Of a DNA stretch of 64,000 nt, positions 28,285 to 40,079 are shown piece by piece. Location of the stretch: positions 2,232,001-2,296,000 of the forward strand of contig NC_037312.1 in the NCBI RefSeq assembly GCF_000143535.2. Reading direction: 5' to 3'. Under the pieces are notes generated by a model. It worked only from the letters and a program-made list of their open reading frames with translations, was not told where the DNA came from and made no database searches. Positions within the stretch are counted from its first letter, which is position 1. Every line of letters starts with the position of its first letter. The position numbers were made by a program, and so were the translations under genes. The stretch comes from Botrytis cinerea B05.10. Lineage: Eukaryota > Ascomycota > Leotiomycetes > Helotiales > Sclerotiniaceae.

Positions 28285-30710
28285 ATGGGAAACTTACTAC
28301 TTTTCGTTATTCCTCTGGCTCTAGCTATAGCCGTTCTTCAACTTATTCAATTGATAAAATCCCACAGAAAATATGATTCAGATCAACTACCACCTGGACC
28401 TCCAGGTCGTGATCATGCAAATTTCTTAGACAATGATCGTTGGAACATGTTTAAGGCATGGAACGAACAATATGGTTGGCATTCTTTCTTTTCAAGACTT
28501 GAAAGTTACCTAGTTGACAACAGTTTTCAGGCAATGTAGCCACTTTCTATACTGGTAAACAGCTCAACATCGGTATGTTATATATAGCAATTGGAGAAAA
28601 GTGGTTGCCGTTATGCTAACGTTCCCAGTACTCGGGACCATGGAGGCTGCTGTAGATATTCTCGAGAAAGCCGGCGAAACATTCTCAAGTCGTCCACACT
28701 TTATCATGGGGTAAGTTTCCTACTGGACGGGAGAGTATGTGAAATGGGATGCTAACCAAGATTAGTGAATTTCTGTTCTCAAGACTGCGTGGCTTCTCAA
28801 TGACCTACGGGCCCAAATGGCGAAATTGGCGAACAGTCTGACTCCCCTTTCCAAGACTGTTGCTAATCAGTACTTAACTAACATTTTTATCTAAGCTACA
28901 AAACTCACACTTCAGTCCCCAGGTAGCACCTAAAGTTAAGCCTATGCAAATCAATGAATCCGCAATTTTAATGCACGATTACTTGACAAATGATGACCCC
29001 TCCAAGCAACACAAAATACTCAGAAGGTACGTTTGAACTTTTTACAACATGTACATGAAAATAACTCGACTTTCATAGGTACACAGCATCTTTGATGTTT
29101 TACATGGGATATGGGCGTCGCGTTACATCTCTTGACGACCCTCTTTGCGTAGCACATGATCAGGAAGAAGAATGTAAGTAGAAACCCCTTCATGTCTTTA
29201 AGACCCTTTCTAATTCTCTTTATAGACATTGAAAGGTAAGTTACACCCGCTCCATTTTGCACAAGAGTGCGTTGATTAAGTACTCACACTTTTTCCAGTA
29301 CAAAGTAAGTGTCTATGTCAGAAAGATTAACCATATACTTTATGCTAACTCGTCTTAAGAGTACCAGGTCGATTTCCCCTTGAAAGTGTAAGTGAACTTC
29401 TCAGCATGTAAGATCAACACAAGATTAACTGAAATTTTCATCAGTGGCCCATGTTGCTATGGCTTCCTGTAAGTTAGCTATACTTTCCGATGTAGAATTT
29501 ATCACTAATATTTTCGAAAGCGTCCTTTACAATGGTTCCGACATGAGCCTGAGAAGCACCGAGATACCAATACAAAGTTATACACAACAGCTATGAACGA
29601 GGTCAAAAGAAAGATGGAAGATGGCACCGCTGTTCCATGTACATCCACTTACGGTCTTACAAAACAAAAGGAGTTAGATATGCATGATGATGTCGAATTG
29701 GCATATGCTCTTTCTGCTCCATGGGCTGCAGGTATTGGAACGGTAAGTTCAACTCGCTCCTTCATAGGACAACATACTAAACTTGACATAGACTACTACC
29801 GCATTCGAAATAGCAATTCGTACGTTCTCCCTAACAAATCAGCATGGAACAGTCTAATAATATCTCATTTAGTGGCTATGTTACATTATCCAGAATGTCT
29901 CCGGGAGGCAAAAGCCGAAATAGATGCAGTTGTTGGAAAGGATCGCATGCCAACATTTGAAGACCAGCAATCACTACCCTACTTGGGAGCTTTTATTAAG
30001 GAGACATTGAGGTACATACTTGGAGTCTCATGTGCGAGTTTAGTTACTAACGCCGTTATTTTAGATGGAGACTCGTAACACCAACGGGTATTGCTCACTC
30101 TTCAACCCAGGACTACATTTATAAGGGCATGTTAATTCCGAAAGACGCCTCTGTTTATGCCAACGCCGCGTAAGTTCTCATACATGACAAAAAAGACAGT
30201 CCATTGGCTGATATACTTTGCATCAGCGAAATCATGAAAGACCCAGCCGTTTTCCCCGAAGGCGAGAAGTTCAGACCCGAAAGATTCTTGGAGACGAATG
30301 ACCCCAGGCTCCTCAACTATCGTTTTGGTTGTTTTGGTTTCGGTCGAAGAATGTGTCCCGGTATGCACGTCGCACTTCAATCGATGTATATCGTTATTGC
30401 GCGGTAAGTACACCCTCTTATCTTCTTATCAATCTATAAATCTCACAATCTTTATCCAATCCCCTCGAAACTAACACATCAATTCAGGTTGATCTGGGCA
30501 TACGATGTTCTTCCAGTTACTATTAACGGCAAACCATATATACCAGACGAGAACGACTTCACTTGTGGGCTAGTCAGCTATCCAGCTAATTTGAAATTTC
30601 AACTCGTGCCTCGCAGCGAGAAACATAGAGAGATTATCATTGCTGACGCAGAACATGCCAATGCTGATATGGCACACTTGGAAGGTTCAAGCGCATCGTA
30701 CAATATCTGA
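28285..30710 (+). CDS. Cytochrome P450 monooxygenase, 16 exons
   Basis: Exons: 28285-28474, 28531-28572, 28629-28710, 28766-28835, 28896-29026, 29079-29173, 29226-29235, 29299-29304, 29360-29387, 29445-29468, 29521-29742, 29792-29819, 29873-30011, 30065-30169, 30227-30403, 30488-30710. All phases agree and give 523 residues, the usual size of a microsomal P450. Visible are an N-terminal anchor (LLLFVIPLALAIAVLQL), the hinge LPPGPPG, the K-helix KETLR, the FRPERF motif, and the heme-ligand loop FGFGRRMCPG with its Cys. The I-helix reads AAGIGTTTTAF, so the usual acidic residue before the Thr is Gly. Donors of introns 1 (GTTGGC) and 4 (GTCTGA) are weak; the others match GTAAGT-like consensus. 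Type resembles fungal O-methylsterigmatocystin-oxidoreductase-like enzymes. It is divergent from the ATP-grasp gene and likely oxidises its product. Confidence 0.85.
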
Positions 30711-31584
30711 ACCCACCACTTGGCCAGAACAGTGCTTGGAAAGATTGGAGATTTACCCATGGCAACTCTTTGAAGTTTGGAAGCTTTCAAAGACCAAGTT
30801 CCATATCAAGCCGTTAGGAATTCTTGGGAAATGTGGGAGACCGGGATGAAAATTTCTATCTATCGCTGTCTCCTCCATTGATGTAGGGATTTAGGAACTA
30901 TTTTTCGATAAATACCAGTTGTTAGTTTGTTTTTTAAGCTACTACAGTATCCAGCGACTTCTATAAGTCTATTGTCTTCAAGTCATTAGAGTTTTAGAAA
31001 TTTTAGGCACTAGAAAGCCAACGGAGATTTCTTCCTACTTCTTAACTATTGTAAATTTCGATGAAGTGGTTTTTCACAATTCTTAATGCATGTGGTGTTG
31101 CAAGAGGAATCTTTTGGTTTACACAAGAAAGGGAAATAAGTCAACAAAGTCCTGTATAGAAACAAGAACACCAGCAAAATGCTAATTCCGCCACCTTTTG
31201 ACCACAGATTGACTCGAAGTTCTATTACCAAACACTTGTGGTGAATTTAACCCGTAAGATGGAGAATTCGGTTGATTCATGGAAAATGCTTTGGTATTAT
31301 AGTCTCGTGAATCAAAACTTGTGGAACGCAGAGCAAGCTCCGGCCTGTCTGTAACTTGTATTATCTTGCTCGCCTTTTTTCTTGTTGAGGGATTATCTAC
31401 GAGGTCTATGGTAAATGGAGTTCTCATTGCTGTTATATGTGTGAAGTGATAGACATGAAATATTGAATATACTGCTAAGTTTTTCTATGAATACTCCAAT
31501 CTTCGACACCTTGGATTGTCTATTGTGTCTAGTGTAGCGTATACACCCCATGATAAAATTCATATATATCGAACTAGATCATCT

Positions 31585-33479
31585 TCAAGATTCTCCTTCC
31601 ATTTTCACTTCATGACCACTACCTTCATAAACCAGCCAGCTCGCCCCAAAAGCAACGCAAGCCTCGATCATCAAAATCCACCACGCCATCCCTACCATTC
31701 CTTTCTTCAAACCTTGTCCATACACCGCACTAAAGATAAGCGGGCCTAATGTTCTCGATCCAGCACTCACACTTTGCGCAATACCATGAATGGTGCTAAG
31801 AACACTGGGGTGTGGTGTACAATTATTGATAAGGATGAGCGAGCTGGGAAGTGCAAAGGTACGACCTATGACTATAACGAATAGCAGACTGCAAATTACT
31901 ATCCAAATCAATGGTCCGTCTGCTGCGTGTGGCGATTCTGATTTTGTGGGAAGCAGTGCTAAGAATGGGGCAAGGGCGTACGCGAGCGGAAATAGTACCA
32001 GAGAGTAGCGGTATGCGTACAGTACACCCAAACGGTGAGTTACCCAGGAGTAGATACCAAATTGCAACATCAGACCCATTGCGCCAATGATGCCGATTGC
32101 AGTTCCAATAGTAGCTGGAGGAAGACCCAAGCCTCCTGTAAAGAATAGAGGGGGATGTGGTGTATAACGTGGTTCTGAGTTGGCAGGATCAAAGCGAGGC
32201 GTAGACAGAAACAAGAACCAAAGGGTTTGGAAAGCACTTGTGTGGCCTTGTATAAGTCCATGAGCAACCATGGTAGCTATAACATTGCGACGAAGTAGGT
32301 GTCTGAGAGGCAACTTTGCACGTGGCTTGTATGAGCTTTTGGGTTCTGTGTTGTGTCCGGAAGGTCTTGTCATTTCAACATCATTCATGTTTTCTTCCAC
32401 TCCCAAGAGAGCGTATTTAGCTTGCCGCGATTTGCAGCAAACAGTGCGAGCCACAAGACGACCAAGCTTGATGCCTGGATCAGAGAGATGCTGACGATCG
32501 ATATGTGTCTGGAGAGCGTGTCAGTGGAATCAAGCAAGGCCTGTGAGCTTTCAAATACCTCTTCAAGACCTAGAATTACAAGGAACAGCGAAAGCAATAA
32601 CAGGGAAGCATTGAATAAATTTGGTAACGCGTATGGATATTTCATCATCCATCTCACGCCCTCTTTGCCACCAAGCTTGCTTCCAGCTCCAAACGCACCG
32701 GGAAAAGTATGAACTGGATCCTGCAGCCAACCTCCAATCAAAGGGCCGAAGAGAATACCAACATTGAACATAATTGGCATTAACAAGAATGCTTTTGTTT
32801 GGTACTTTTTTTCGCGGATAATTTCAGAAGTCATTGTTCGCATGATACTAACATTGCCGTTCAAAGCCCCTCCAACACAACGAAAAAACAACGCGGGCGC
32901 AAAAGATCGAGAAAATCCAACGCCAATGGTGGATGTAAAAGTGCCTAACAAACCAATAATGAGCACATTCTTTCTGCCCACCGAAGCCTTATCAGCAACG
33001 CGGCCCCATACCATAGCTGTGAGACACTGAGCGGCTGTGAAACCCCCAGCGAGGTAACCTGCCTGTGAAGAAATAGTCGAGTCAGAAAGTGATGGGTCAA
33101 AAAAGCGCAGCATAAAGAACATGTATGAGTTAATGCTGGATTGAACTATAGGCTCGGCCATACGCGCGAGGGCTAGAATAAAAAGCTGATCCTTTCTGGG
33201 CAGGGAAAACCATGACGCGGGCTTTTCCTTCTCATTTTTAAGAGGCTCCTCTGCTGTCTCATTTGAGGTACCCCCTCCTTCACGGATATGGGTAGTACCA
33301 GACTCAATGAGCTCGGCTTGCTCATTGTCACTGTCACTTATAGAGGTGCCAGAGTTATTATCCGAGGAGAATGGAGATGAATGCCCATCTTTAAATATTT
33401 CGTCTTCGTAGTTTGTATCTGCGGGAAATGCATTGACTGCAGAATCGCCGATATACCGAGTCTTGTCGTCGCCTGGCAT
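31585..33479 (-). CDS. MFS transporter, second member of the same fungal family
   Basis: Exons 32559-33479 and 31585-32490 with a 68-nt intron (donor GTATTT, branch CCACTGAC, acceptor CAG) give 608 residues. The first ~90 residues are acidic and Ser-rich. The core begins at LPRKDQLFILALARMAEPIV (TM1); the loop 2-3 motif is WGRVADKASVGRKNVL, with an insertion before GRK. TM5 reads LLMPIMFNVGILFGPLIGGW. A central loop contains CCKSRQAKYALLG, typical of this group. It shares organisation with the transporter at 22.7-24.4 kb but is longer and clearly not a recent duplicate. It lies between the two P450 genes; a role in exporting the product or an intermediate is inferred. The GTG upstream of 33479 is not needed; the ATG at 33479 is used. 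Confidence 0.87.
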
Positions 33480-34446
33480 TGGTAACACTATTTACTGAGG
33501 CACTGAAAAGACGTGAAGTAGTTTTAGCAGCTGAAGGATTTGGGTTAATACGTTGAGCCAGTAGAAACGAAGGGCTGACTTCTGACCTACAGGATACAAT
33601 GAAACCGCACGAGCATAAAAATGACATCCACTTTCTGACGTTCTCATGAAGATGATGTAGACAAACGAAACACTGATTTGTATGCCAAGTTCGACACATG
33701 TAGATAGACGAAGAATAGAACAAGGACCTTTTTGCCTCGTAGCCACTAGTAAGCAAGGGGAAGAGGGATGACCCGGATAAACTTCAAGGATGTGCAGTGA
33801 CTGGGATCTACTGGAATAAACGGCTGATGCTACCCCAAAGCAATTTTGCCACTCGGATTGATCGTGGGTCTATGTAAAACCCTGGAAATAACAAAATAAC
33901 GAATCCGAGTATGCAGATTACGACTTTATCTCAAGGATAGGATCAGCAAAAAAGCTTGATTATCACAGATATGCAATGCGCTAGCGATACATTAGACTTA
34001 GCGTTGATATTTCGGCCTTCGGCCAACATGAGCTTATCTCTGGACCCTTGTACTACCTTGGTGGGTCCGCATTGAACGTAGCAGTAGGCATGAAGGAAGT
34101 TCTCATCCACATAGGAGTGAAGGTAGACTGTCGCGATATTAAACTCGGGGGAAGCGGGGTTCCTTAATGAGGCTTCATTCCATGCATAGCAGGTATTACG
34201 TATTGTATGAAGTTTCCACCAATTATGAAAATCTCTCCATTACAACTGCTAATTTCAACTTGTACACTGTAAAGAGCCAAAGTGATCCCTAGTTGGGCCA
34301 CTATTTTCGGCTTCCGCACTGGATATGCATCTTGTGTCTATGAACATTCTCGTTATTCAAGGATAGTAATGCTCTCCGATATATAGAGATGGTAAGTCTA
34401 CATGAGAAATTAAACTTCCCCAAGATTCCCGTTCATATAGGGCGCT

Positions 34447-36027
34447 ATGGATGTGTTATTTTATGGTGAACAACAACTACTTGCACGATACGTGATCGTG
34501 ATAGTAGTCATCGCCCTGGTTTTTCTATGGCCAAAATTGAAAAGATCGAGAAATATTCAGAACCTGAAGCGCCAACACAACTGCGCAGAACCGAATAAGT
34601 ATCCTCATCAGGATGTCCTAGGCACTGATCTAGCCCGTCTACGAGCTCAAGCAGTCCAAGAAGGCCACCTTTTCAGATTATATAAGTCGCAATTTGACAC
34701 TTACGGGAAGACTTTCTCGGAAGTTTGGCGTGGTACGATGCTTTTCAATACTTGTGATCCGACGAACGTTCAACATGTGGCAGCACTAGCTGCGGAAGAC
34801 TTTGGAAAGGATGCAGACAGAGAAATAGCCCAATGGCCACTCTTGGGACCTAGTATCTTCTCAGATGGACCTGCCTGGAGTCTATCGAGGGATTTAGCGA
34901 AACCTATTTTTGCAAGGGCAGAACTATCAGATCTCGACTTTTTTGCTTCTTGTGTGGAAAACTTTTTTGAGTTGATTCCGGAAAAGGGACAGACATTTGA
35001 TATTCAACCATTGCTGCATAGATTAGTATGTGCTCGCAGAAATAGTGTGTAATTAGGCGCTGACATTTTCGTGGCCTAGTTCCTAGATACCTCCATGGAT
35101 TTTATCTTTGGGCGCTCTTTAAATGGACTGCAAGGCTCACCTGAGAGCATTGAGTTCACTGAAGCGTTCACTGCGGGGTTGAAAGGGGTCAGTGCTAGGC
35201 GTGATGCACCATGGTTCCAGTTCCACTACCAACGACTTGTTGAGGATCCGAATTGGAAGAAGGCATACAAGACAGTCCATCGATTTGTAGATGAACAAGT
35301 AAAGTTGGCTCTTCAAGACACTGCGAAAAATGATCCCGATAAGCCACCTTCAGAGAGAAAACGCTATGTCCTATTGCACGAAATGGCTAAGCAGATCCGG
35401 GATCCCATTGCGCTTCGATATCACGTATTAGGTTTCTTTGCACCGGCACGGGATGTGACGTCTAGGCTAGTAGCAAATGCCCTTTTCCAGCTTGCTCGCC
35501 ATCCGAATGAATGGAAAAAGCTTCGCCGCATTTCGCTTGAGCTAGGCGATGCTTCGCTGTCATTTGAAAAGCTAAAACAATTGGCAGACTTCAGGTACGT
35601 GTTACAAGAGACCATCAGGACTGTTGGTCCGGCAGCTAGGATATGGCGAGCTGCCGTGCGCGACACTATCTTACCAAGAGGAGGCGGCGAGGATCAAACG
35701 CAACCGGTGTTTGTTCCCAAAGGATCACCAGTAGTGCTTGGCACGTGGTGCATGAACCACGACAGTGATATTTGGGGTGCTGATGTGGAGAATTTTCGGC
35801 CTGATCGATTTGTTGGGCGTAAGATGAACTGGGAATTCCTTCCATTCTATGGAGGGCCAAGAATATGCCCTGCCCAGCAACAAGCTATGACCCAGGCTGC
35901 TTATGTCCTGGTACGGCTGACGCAGAAATTTGAGGTTATTGAGAATCGAGATCCAGAATTGGAGTTCTTGCAATTGATCAAGATGGGCGTTGAGAGCATG
36001 AATGGTGCCAAGATTGCATTTGCATGA
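34447..36027 (+). CDS. Cytochrome P450, CYP52-like (alkane/fatty-acid hydroxylase type)
   Basis: Exons 34447-35025 and 35080-36027 (54-nt intron, GTATGT...CTAG) give 508 residues. An N-terminal anchor (ARYVIVIVVIALVFLW) precedes a basic linker. The N-terminal body is laid out like CYP52: a FLDTSMDFIFGRSL segment follows the intron. The K-helix ETIR is at 370-373, FRPDRF at 432-437, and the heme loop FYGGPRICPAQQ holds ligand Cys456. CYP52 relatives hydroxylate fatty-acyl or terpenoid chains (family knowledge). Two deviations stand out: the I-helix reads FAPARDVTSRL, where the family's AGRDTT would put Thr in place of Val, and Pro follows two residues of GG in the heme loop. It is the right-hand end of the cluster-like block; the substrate is unknown. 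Confidence 0.88.
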
Positions 36028-36220
36028 AATAGGCCAGAGTGAACGGCGAAACGAATCAAAATTGTAACACAAAGCCTTGAAAGCAAAGGTAGAATTATAT
36101 AACGGATTGAACTGCAGACTGGTGCACCTGACCATAGATGTGAATTCATCTGGGTGATTACCCTGTGGTGGCAGAATCCATGGTCTACGAAGTGGACGTT
36201 TCGTTAGTATAATAAAATCC

Positions 36221-36266
36221 TCAATATTTTTATAATGTATTGAAAAAAGTGTTTTTAAAATATTGA
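36221..36266. repeat. Inverted repeat 3' of the CYP52-like gene
   Basis: Perfect 10-bp arms TCAATATTTT (36221-36230) and AAAATATTGA (36257-36266) with a 26-bp loop, about 200 bp after the stop codon at 36027. It may form a hairpin in the 3' region; in AT-rich DNA this could also be chance. Confidence 0.5.
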
Positions 36267-36269
36267 TTA

Positions 36270-38377
36270 GACGAACAATTTTTTTATAAACGATTAGAAA
36301 ATTTTATTTCAAAGGGATTTATTAGACCATCGTTGTCTTTCGGTGAAATTCAGTCTTATGTGCAACTTGTCAACAGCTCGAGATTGTGAATGTGCCGGAC
36401 TTACATAATCAGCACGGCGTTGGCAGAAAAAGGCGGTATAAGACCAAGCAAACTTCAACCTCATAGATCTAGTTAGTCATTGTGATCATCGCGTACTACC
36501 AGATACCAAAAGTCCGACACACCAATGGACGTGATACTACAGCAGCTATATATATGTAGCACGGAGTCATTCTGATCTTCATGTCACGAGCATTTAGGAT
36601 TGTCTTTTGTGCTCAGGAATGCCGTGATCAAATTGAACCTATCCCGGTATACATAGGATGATGGCAAGAGGGAATCTATTAAGTACATCGGACCATTGAT
36701 GCCACGATTTTCAGGGCTACCTATATATCTCATGAATTAGCTTCCTAAAACCTTGTCCAATGATCTGAACAACGTTCCTAAATCAGCCAACGGACTGCCG
36801 CTACCCCTCTATGCGCTATGATTGCTACCCATAATCGATTACGCTTTACTCTCTTTCTTCTTCCCCGCTCAATTCACACTTCGTTTAGTCCCAAGCCATG
36901 GTTGAGGTCTTCCGGCTACTAGAGCCGCAATCGCGATGCCAAGTTCCGGAACTTCTAACAGGAGAGTAGACTGATTGCTCTACATGATCTCCTACCAAGT
37001 TTCTCATTACAATCACCCCCAACTTTTTTAGTCTTAGTACAAGTATTTATATACTAGGAACATCAAAGCAGAGCACAGGGTTGAAACTGGTTGCTAGACC
37101 TATGAGATTTTGTTGGATTTAAGACCTGAAGTTGCCCCTCTACAACTTCAATTTCCTATCTCCTTACACTTGACAGCAGAAAGGATTCATGTAATGGAAC
37201 ATCAAAGCTAAAGTTAAAATCACAGGATGATCAGTGTTCCATTGTTCCTTGTTGTTTGGGATTCAAAATTTAAAGGCCAATATTGGCTAGCCATCCCCGT
37301 CTATGGTCGTCTAGCCGACCTTCCATCAGGTATAACTCGAACACACCATCTTTGCTGGCCTTATCTCAGCAGTAACTTCTTAACAACAATCTGAGTCTAC
37401 CTGGGGGCCAAATTCCTACTGATCTTCTGCAAACTTCTGAACCTCTGAAACTTTGGACATCACTCCTGCAAGAGTACCAACTTACCATTTGTCAGAACTG
37501 ACACATAATTAAGGTACATAACGTCTACTCTCTGAATCTTTGTTAGTCTTGATAAATCTCAACTAACTTTCTTTTGTTCAACTTAGCCAGCGCCACCGTC
37601 CAAATTTCCAAACAGCAGCACTCGAGACTCCCGATAGCTACCATCATCAACAAGTTTCCTTCGGTCCTTATCACTTTACTGTGATGTCTTTCCTTCGCAC
37701 TTGACAATGACTCTGGAGACTTTCCCAGAGCCCTTGCTGGATTACGGTCCTTGGGGAAATATTTTCCACTGCGAATTGGCATGATGCTATGGATTTTGCC
37801 CAGTATTTTGGTCAATACTAGTCCAAGTCTGACGAAGTACTTGGAACGCTTCCCTGAAAAGGTGCTGGGCTTACTGTTGTTTAGTTTAATCAGACCGAGT
37901 TTATATCTAACCTCTCGTCCTACCTTCACGTAAGGTGTTGTCAAATTTTCATTTCCAAATCTGCCACGACTTCGGGGAGGTATGGAAGCATTTGCTGCAG
38001 ATTTATGCGATCGCTGTTTTGCAATCATCACAGCATGATCATAGGAAAAGAGATTGTATATTTGAAATCAATTATATATTGGTTTTATAGGTCTTCAGCT
38101 AATAGCATTGCTAGCTCATTGACCAAAACAGTCTTAGAGAAAATGCAAAAACCGATCGCATCCAACGCACCAATTTCAAAAAATTCTACCACCACATATG
38201 GCGACACAAGTCATTATTAATTAAAGGAACAAAGCAAAACCCTAGCCATTGTATTTTGGAAAATCACAAATATGTCGAATAAATCTCAAATCTGCAAGAT
38301 GTCAGTGAAGACACGGAACATGTGGTAAGAGGATGTACCATGTACCTTGGAGAAGAACGGAAAAGTCTCAAGATACT
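36270..38377. other. Intergenic region, no supported gene
   Basis: AT-rich sequence with short frames only. GGAACATCAAAGC occurs twice (about 37058 and 37196). The minus-strand frame at 37543-38031 (162 codons, Lys/Ser-rich) has no family features and overlaps an open plus-strand frame; I do not accept it as a gene. Confidence 0.45.
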
Positions 38378-39602
38378 TCACCAGAAGTTTCGGTAATTGA
38401 AAGAAGCAAGAATCCTATCAGGAAAGTTCGGTTCTTGCCTCATCATTAGATTCATCTTTGCCAACGACTCAAGGATGCCAGCTTGATGAGTTAAGTTGGT
38501 AACGTCATTGAATAGTATGCCAATGGCCTGTGCACCGATGAAAAGGTTACCGCCATACATGACCATTATGGTCATCTCAGTGCGTGGTGATCGGTCAGGT
38601 CTAGCGTAACGGATGTCTGCGAATAAAAACTGGATATGGAGAGTGTCAGGAAGTGTTAGATCGACCTGCTCAGTCTCAACTGCCACAGTGTCAAGTGAAG
38701 GTAGGTTGCGAATAACTTGAGCAACGGATTGAAAGTTGTCGTGAAATTCTTGCACGGGGAGGCAAACATGACGAACTCCGGAGAGCTCTCCAGGATTCAA
38801 AAGAGCTCCAACAAAATCCAACGGAGGAGTTTGAAAGTCGAGAAGAGACACGAAATCGATGGTATCGATGTCGGGATTGACCATAACTCCCTTCTTTGCG
38901 CCATGATACCTGGATGAATTAAGGTGGAACATTGGTTTATAAATGCCAACCATGGCAGATAAGGCACCTTTACATGTGTACAAAACTCTTGGGCGCTTAG
39001 CTCCGATAACTGTATACTGGTCATCATTAGGGTGTGTGCTAACATCGACATTTTCCTCGATGATTGTGATAAAGCGGGAACATTCCAGCGATGCCATAAT
39101 CCAAATTTTGTTTTGCAATTCGGTAGCAAGTTCAGTGAAGAACGAAAAGGTTGTAGCGACTGGCTTGGGAGCTTGAACTACCGCGATATTCTCGCCAAAT
39201 GGCTTATATCTAACGGACTTCACTTCAAGGTTGAGCCAATTGAGACGCATCATTGGTTTTCTACCGACGAGCTTTCTTGTAAGCGCAAGATCAAGCCACG
39301 CGGCCTTTTCAAAGTCTGCAATGGTTGCGAGTGGCATGTTGGCAAACCATCTGATGTTGTCGCTACTCAACAAGTTAGCGTAATCTATCAAACATGGAGC
39401 CTAGATCGGCACCGCTTTGAATTGAAAGCACTTACTGAATATAACACATGATGTTTCTGGATGGTGAGATACGGAGAAAGAGGATGCTTGTTATATCTTC
39501 GGTGTCGATAGAAACGACACTGAAACTTGGTATTGAGAGTCGACTATGCTGAGTTCCAAGGGCCGATAGGAACGACCGAGGGGCTTCAGATTTGATGTAC
39601 TG
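38378..39602 (-). CDS. 2EXR-domain (F-box-like) protein, 5' end unresolved
   Basis: The main exon 38378-39362 is joined by a 73-nt intron (GTAAGT...GTAG) to 39436-39602, in phase. The 2EXR motif lies downstream of a ~100-residue leader and reads FSFFTELATELQNKIWIMAS, matching the family pattern F-x2-LPxELRxxIW, although the usual Pro-Glu is altered to Ala-Thr-Glu. The remainder alternates short strands as in other 2EXR proteins, a large ascomycete family of unknown function often multiplied in genomes. Upstream exons 39664-39741, 39813-39906 and 40031-40074 continue in phase but include an in-frame TGA at 39667-39669, so either a separate upstream gene ends there or this copy is disrupted. 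Possible starts inside the accepted exons are Met codons near 39447 and 39337. Confidence 0.6.
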
Positions 39603-39663
39603 CTACCGTGTAAGTAATCGCCCAGTATGAAGATTCTCGCTGAGGAGTATAGAAATTACTTAC

Positions 39664-40074
39664 GGGTCAAAAATCAGAAGATATTTGTAAGTTTGCTTCT
39701 GGTGCCAAGGAAGGGACGCAGAGACGAAGACCGCCCAAAATCTGTTTTAATGTAAGCAAATATTCGATTTTGAGAGGCTTTCAAGAAAGTGAAAGCAACA
39801 GAAAGTACTTACCGATCGTAGATCGAGAAAACTTGTTAGGTTGGTCCTAGTGACAAAGGATAGCCGCAGAAGCTTGTTGTCGGCGAAATACAAACACTGA
39901 AGCAGTCTTCAAGATCGATAAAGGACAACAGAGGAAGTACAAAGTATTGGTTTCAAACTGTTATGGTATAAGCAGGTGTTCAATCTTTCAAGAACTAGTC
40001 ATTATGAAAGAGGAAAAAAGAAGCACTTACAAGTCAAATGTATTAAAGAAAACAGGTAAGTCGAAATTAAAGAG
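39664..40074 (-). pseudogene. Upstream exon chain ending in TGA: small separate gene or broken 5' part of the 2EXR gene
   Basis: Exons 40031-40074, 39813-39906 and 39664-39741 join in phase through introns with GTAAGT donors. The reading is convincingly protein-like: LFNFDLPVFFNTFDL, then CLYFADNKLLRLSFVTRTNL, then ILGGLRLCVPSLAPEANLQI, then TGA at 39667. Two codons later a GTAAGT donor starts the next intron in phase 0 toward the 2EXR exons. No clear ATG exon was found upstream of 40074; one candidate lies near 40122. If the TGA is genuine, this is either a ~75-residue independent protein or the cut-off front of the 2EXR gene. Confidence 0.35.
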
Positions 40075-40079
40075 CTACT

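Noticed and set aside
37543..38031. Minus-strand 162-residue frame
   Set aside because: Lys/Ser-rich without any domain; a plus-strand frame overlaps it and flanks look intergenic.
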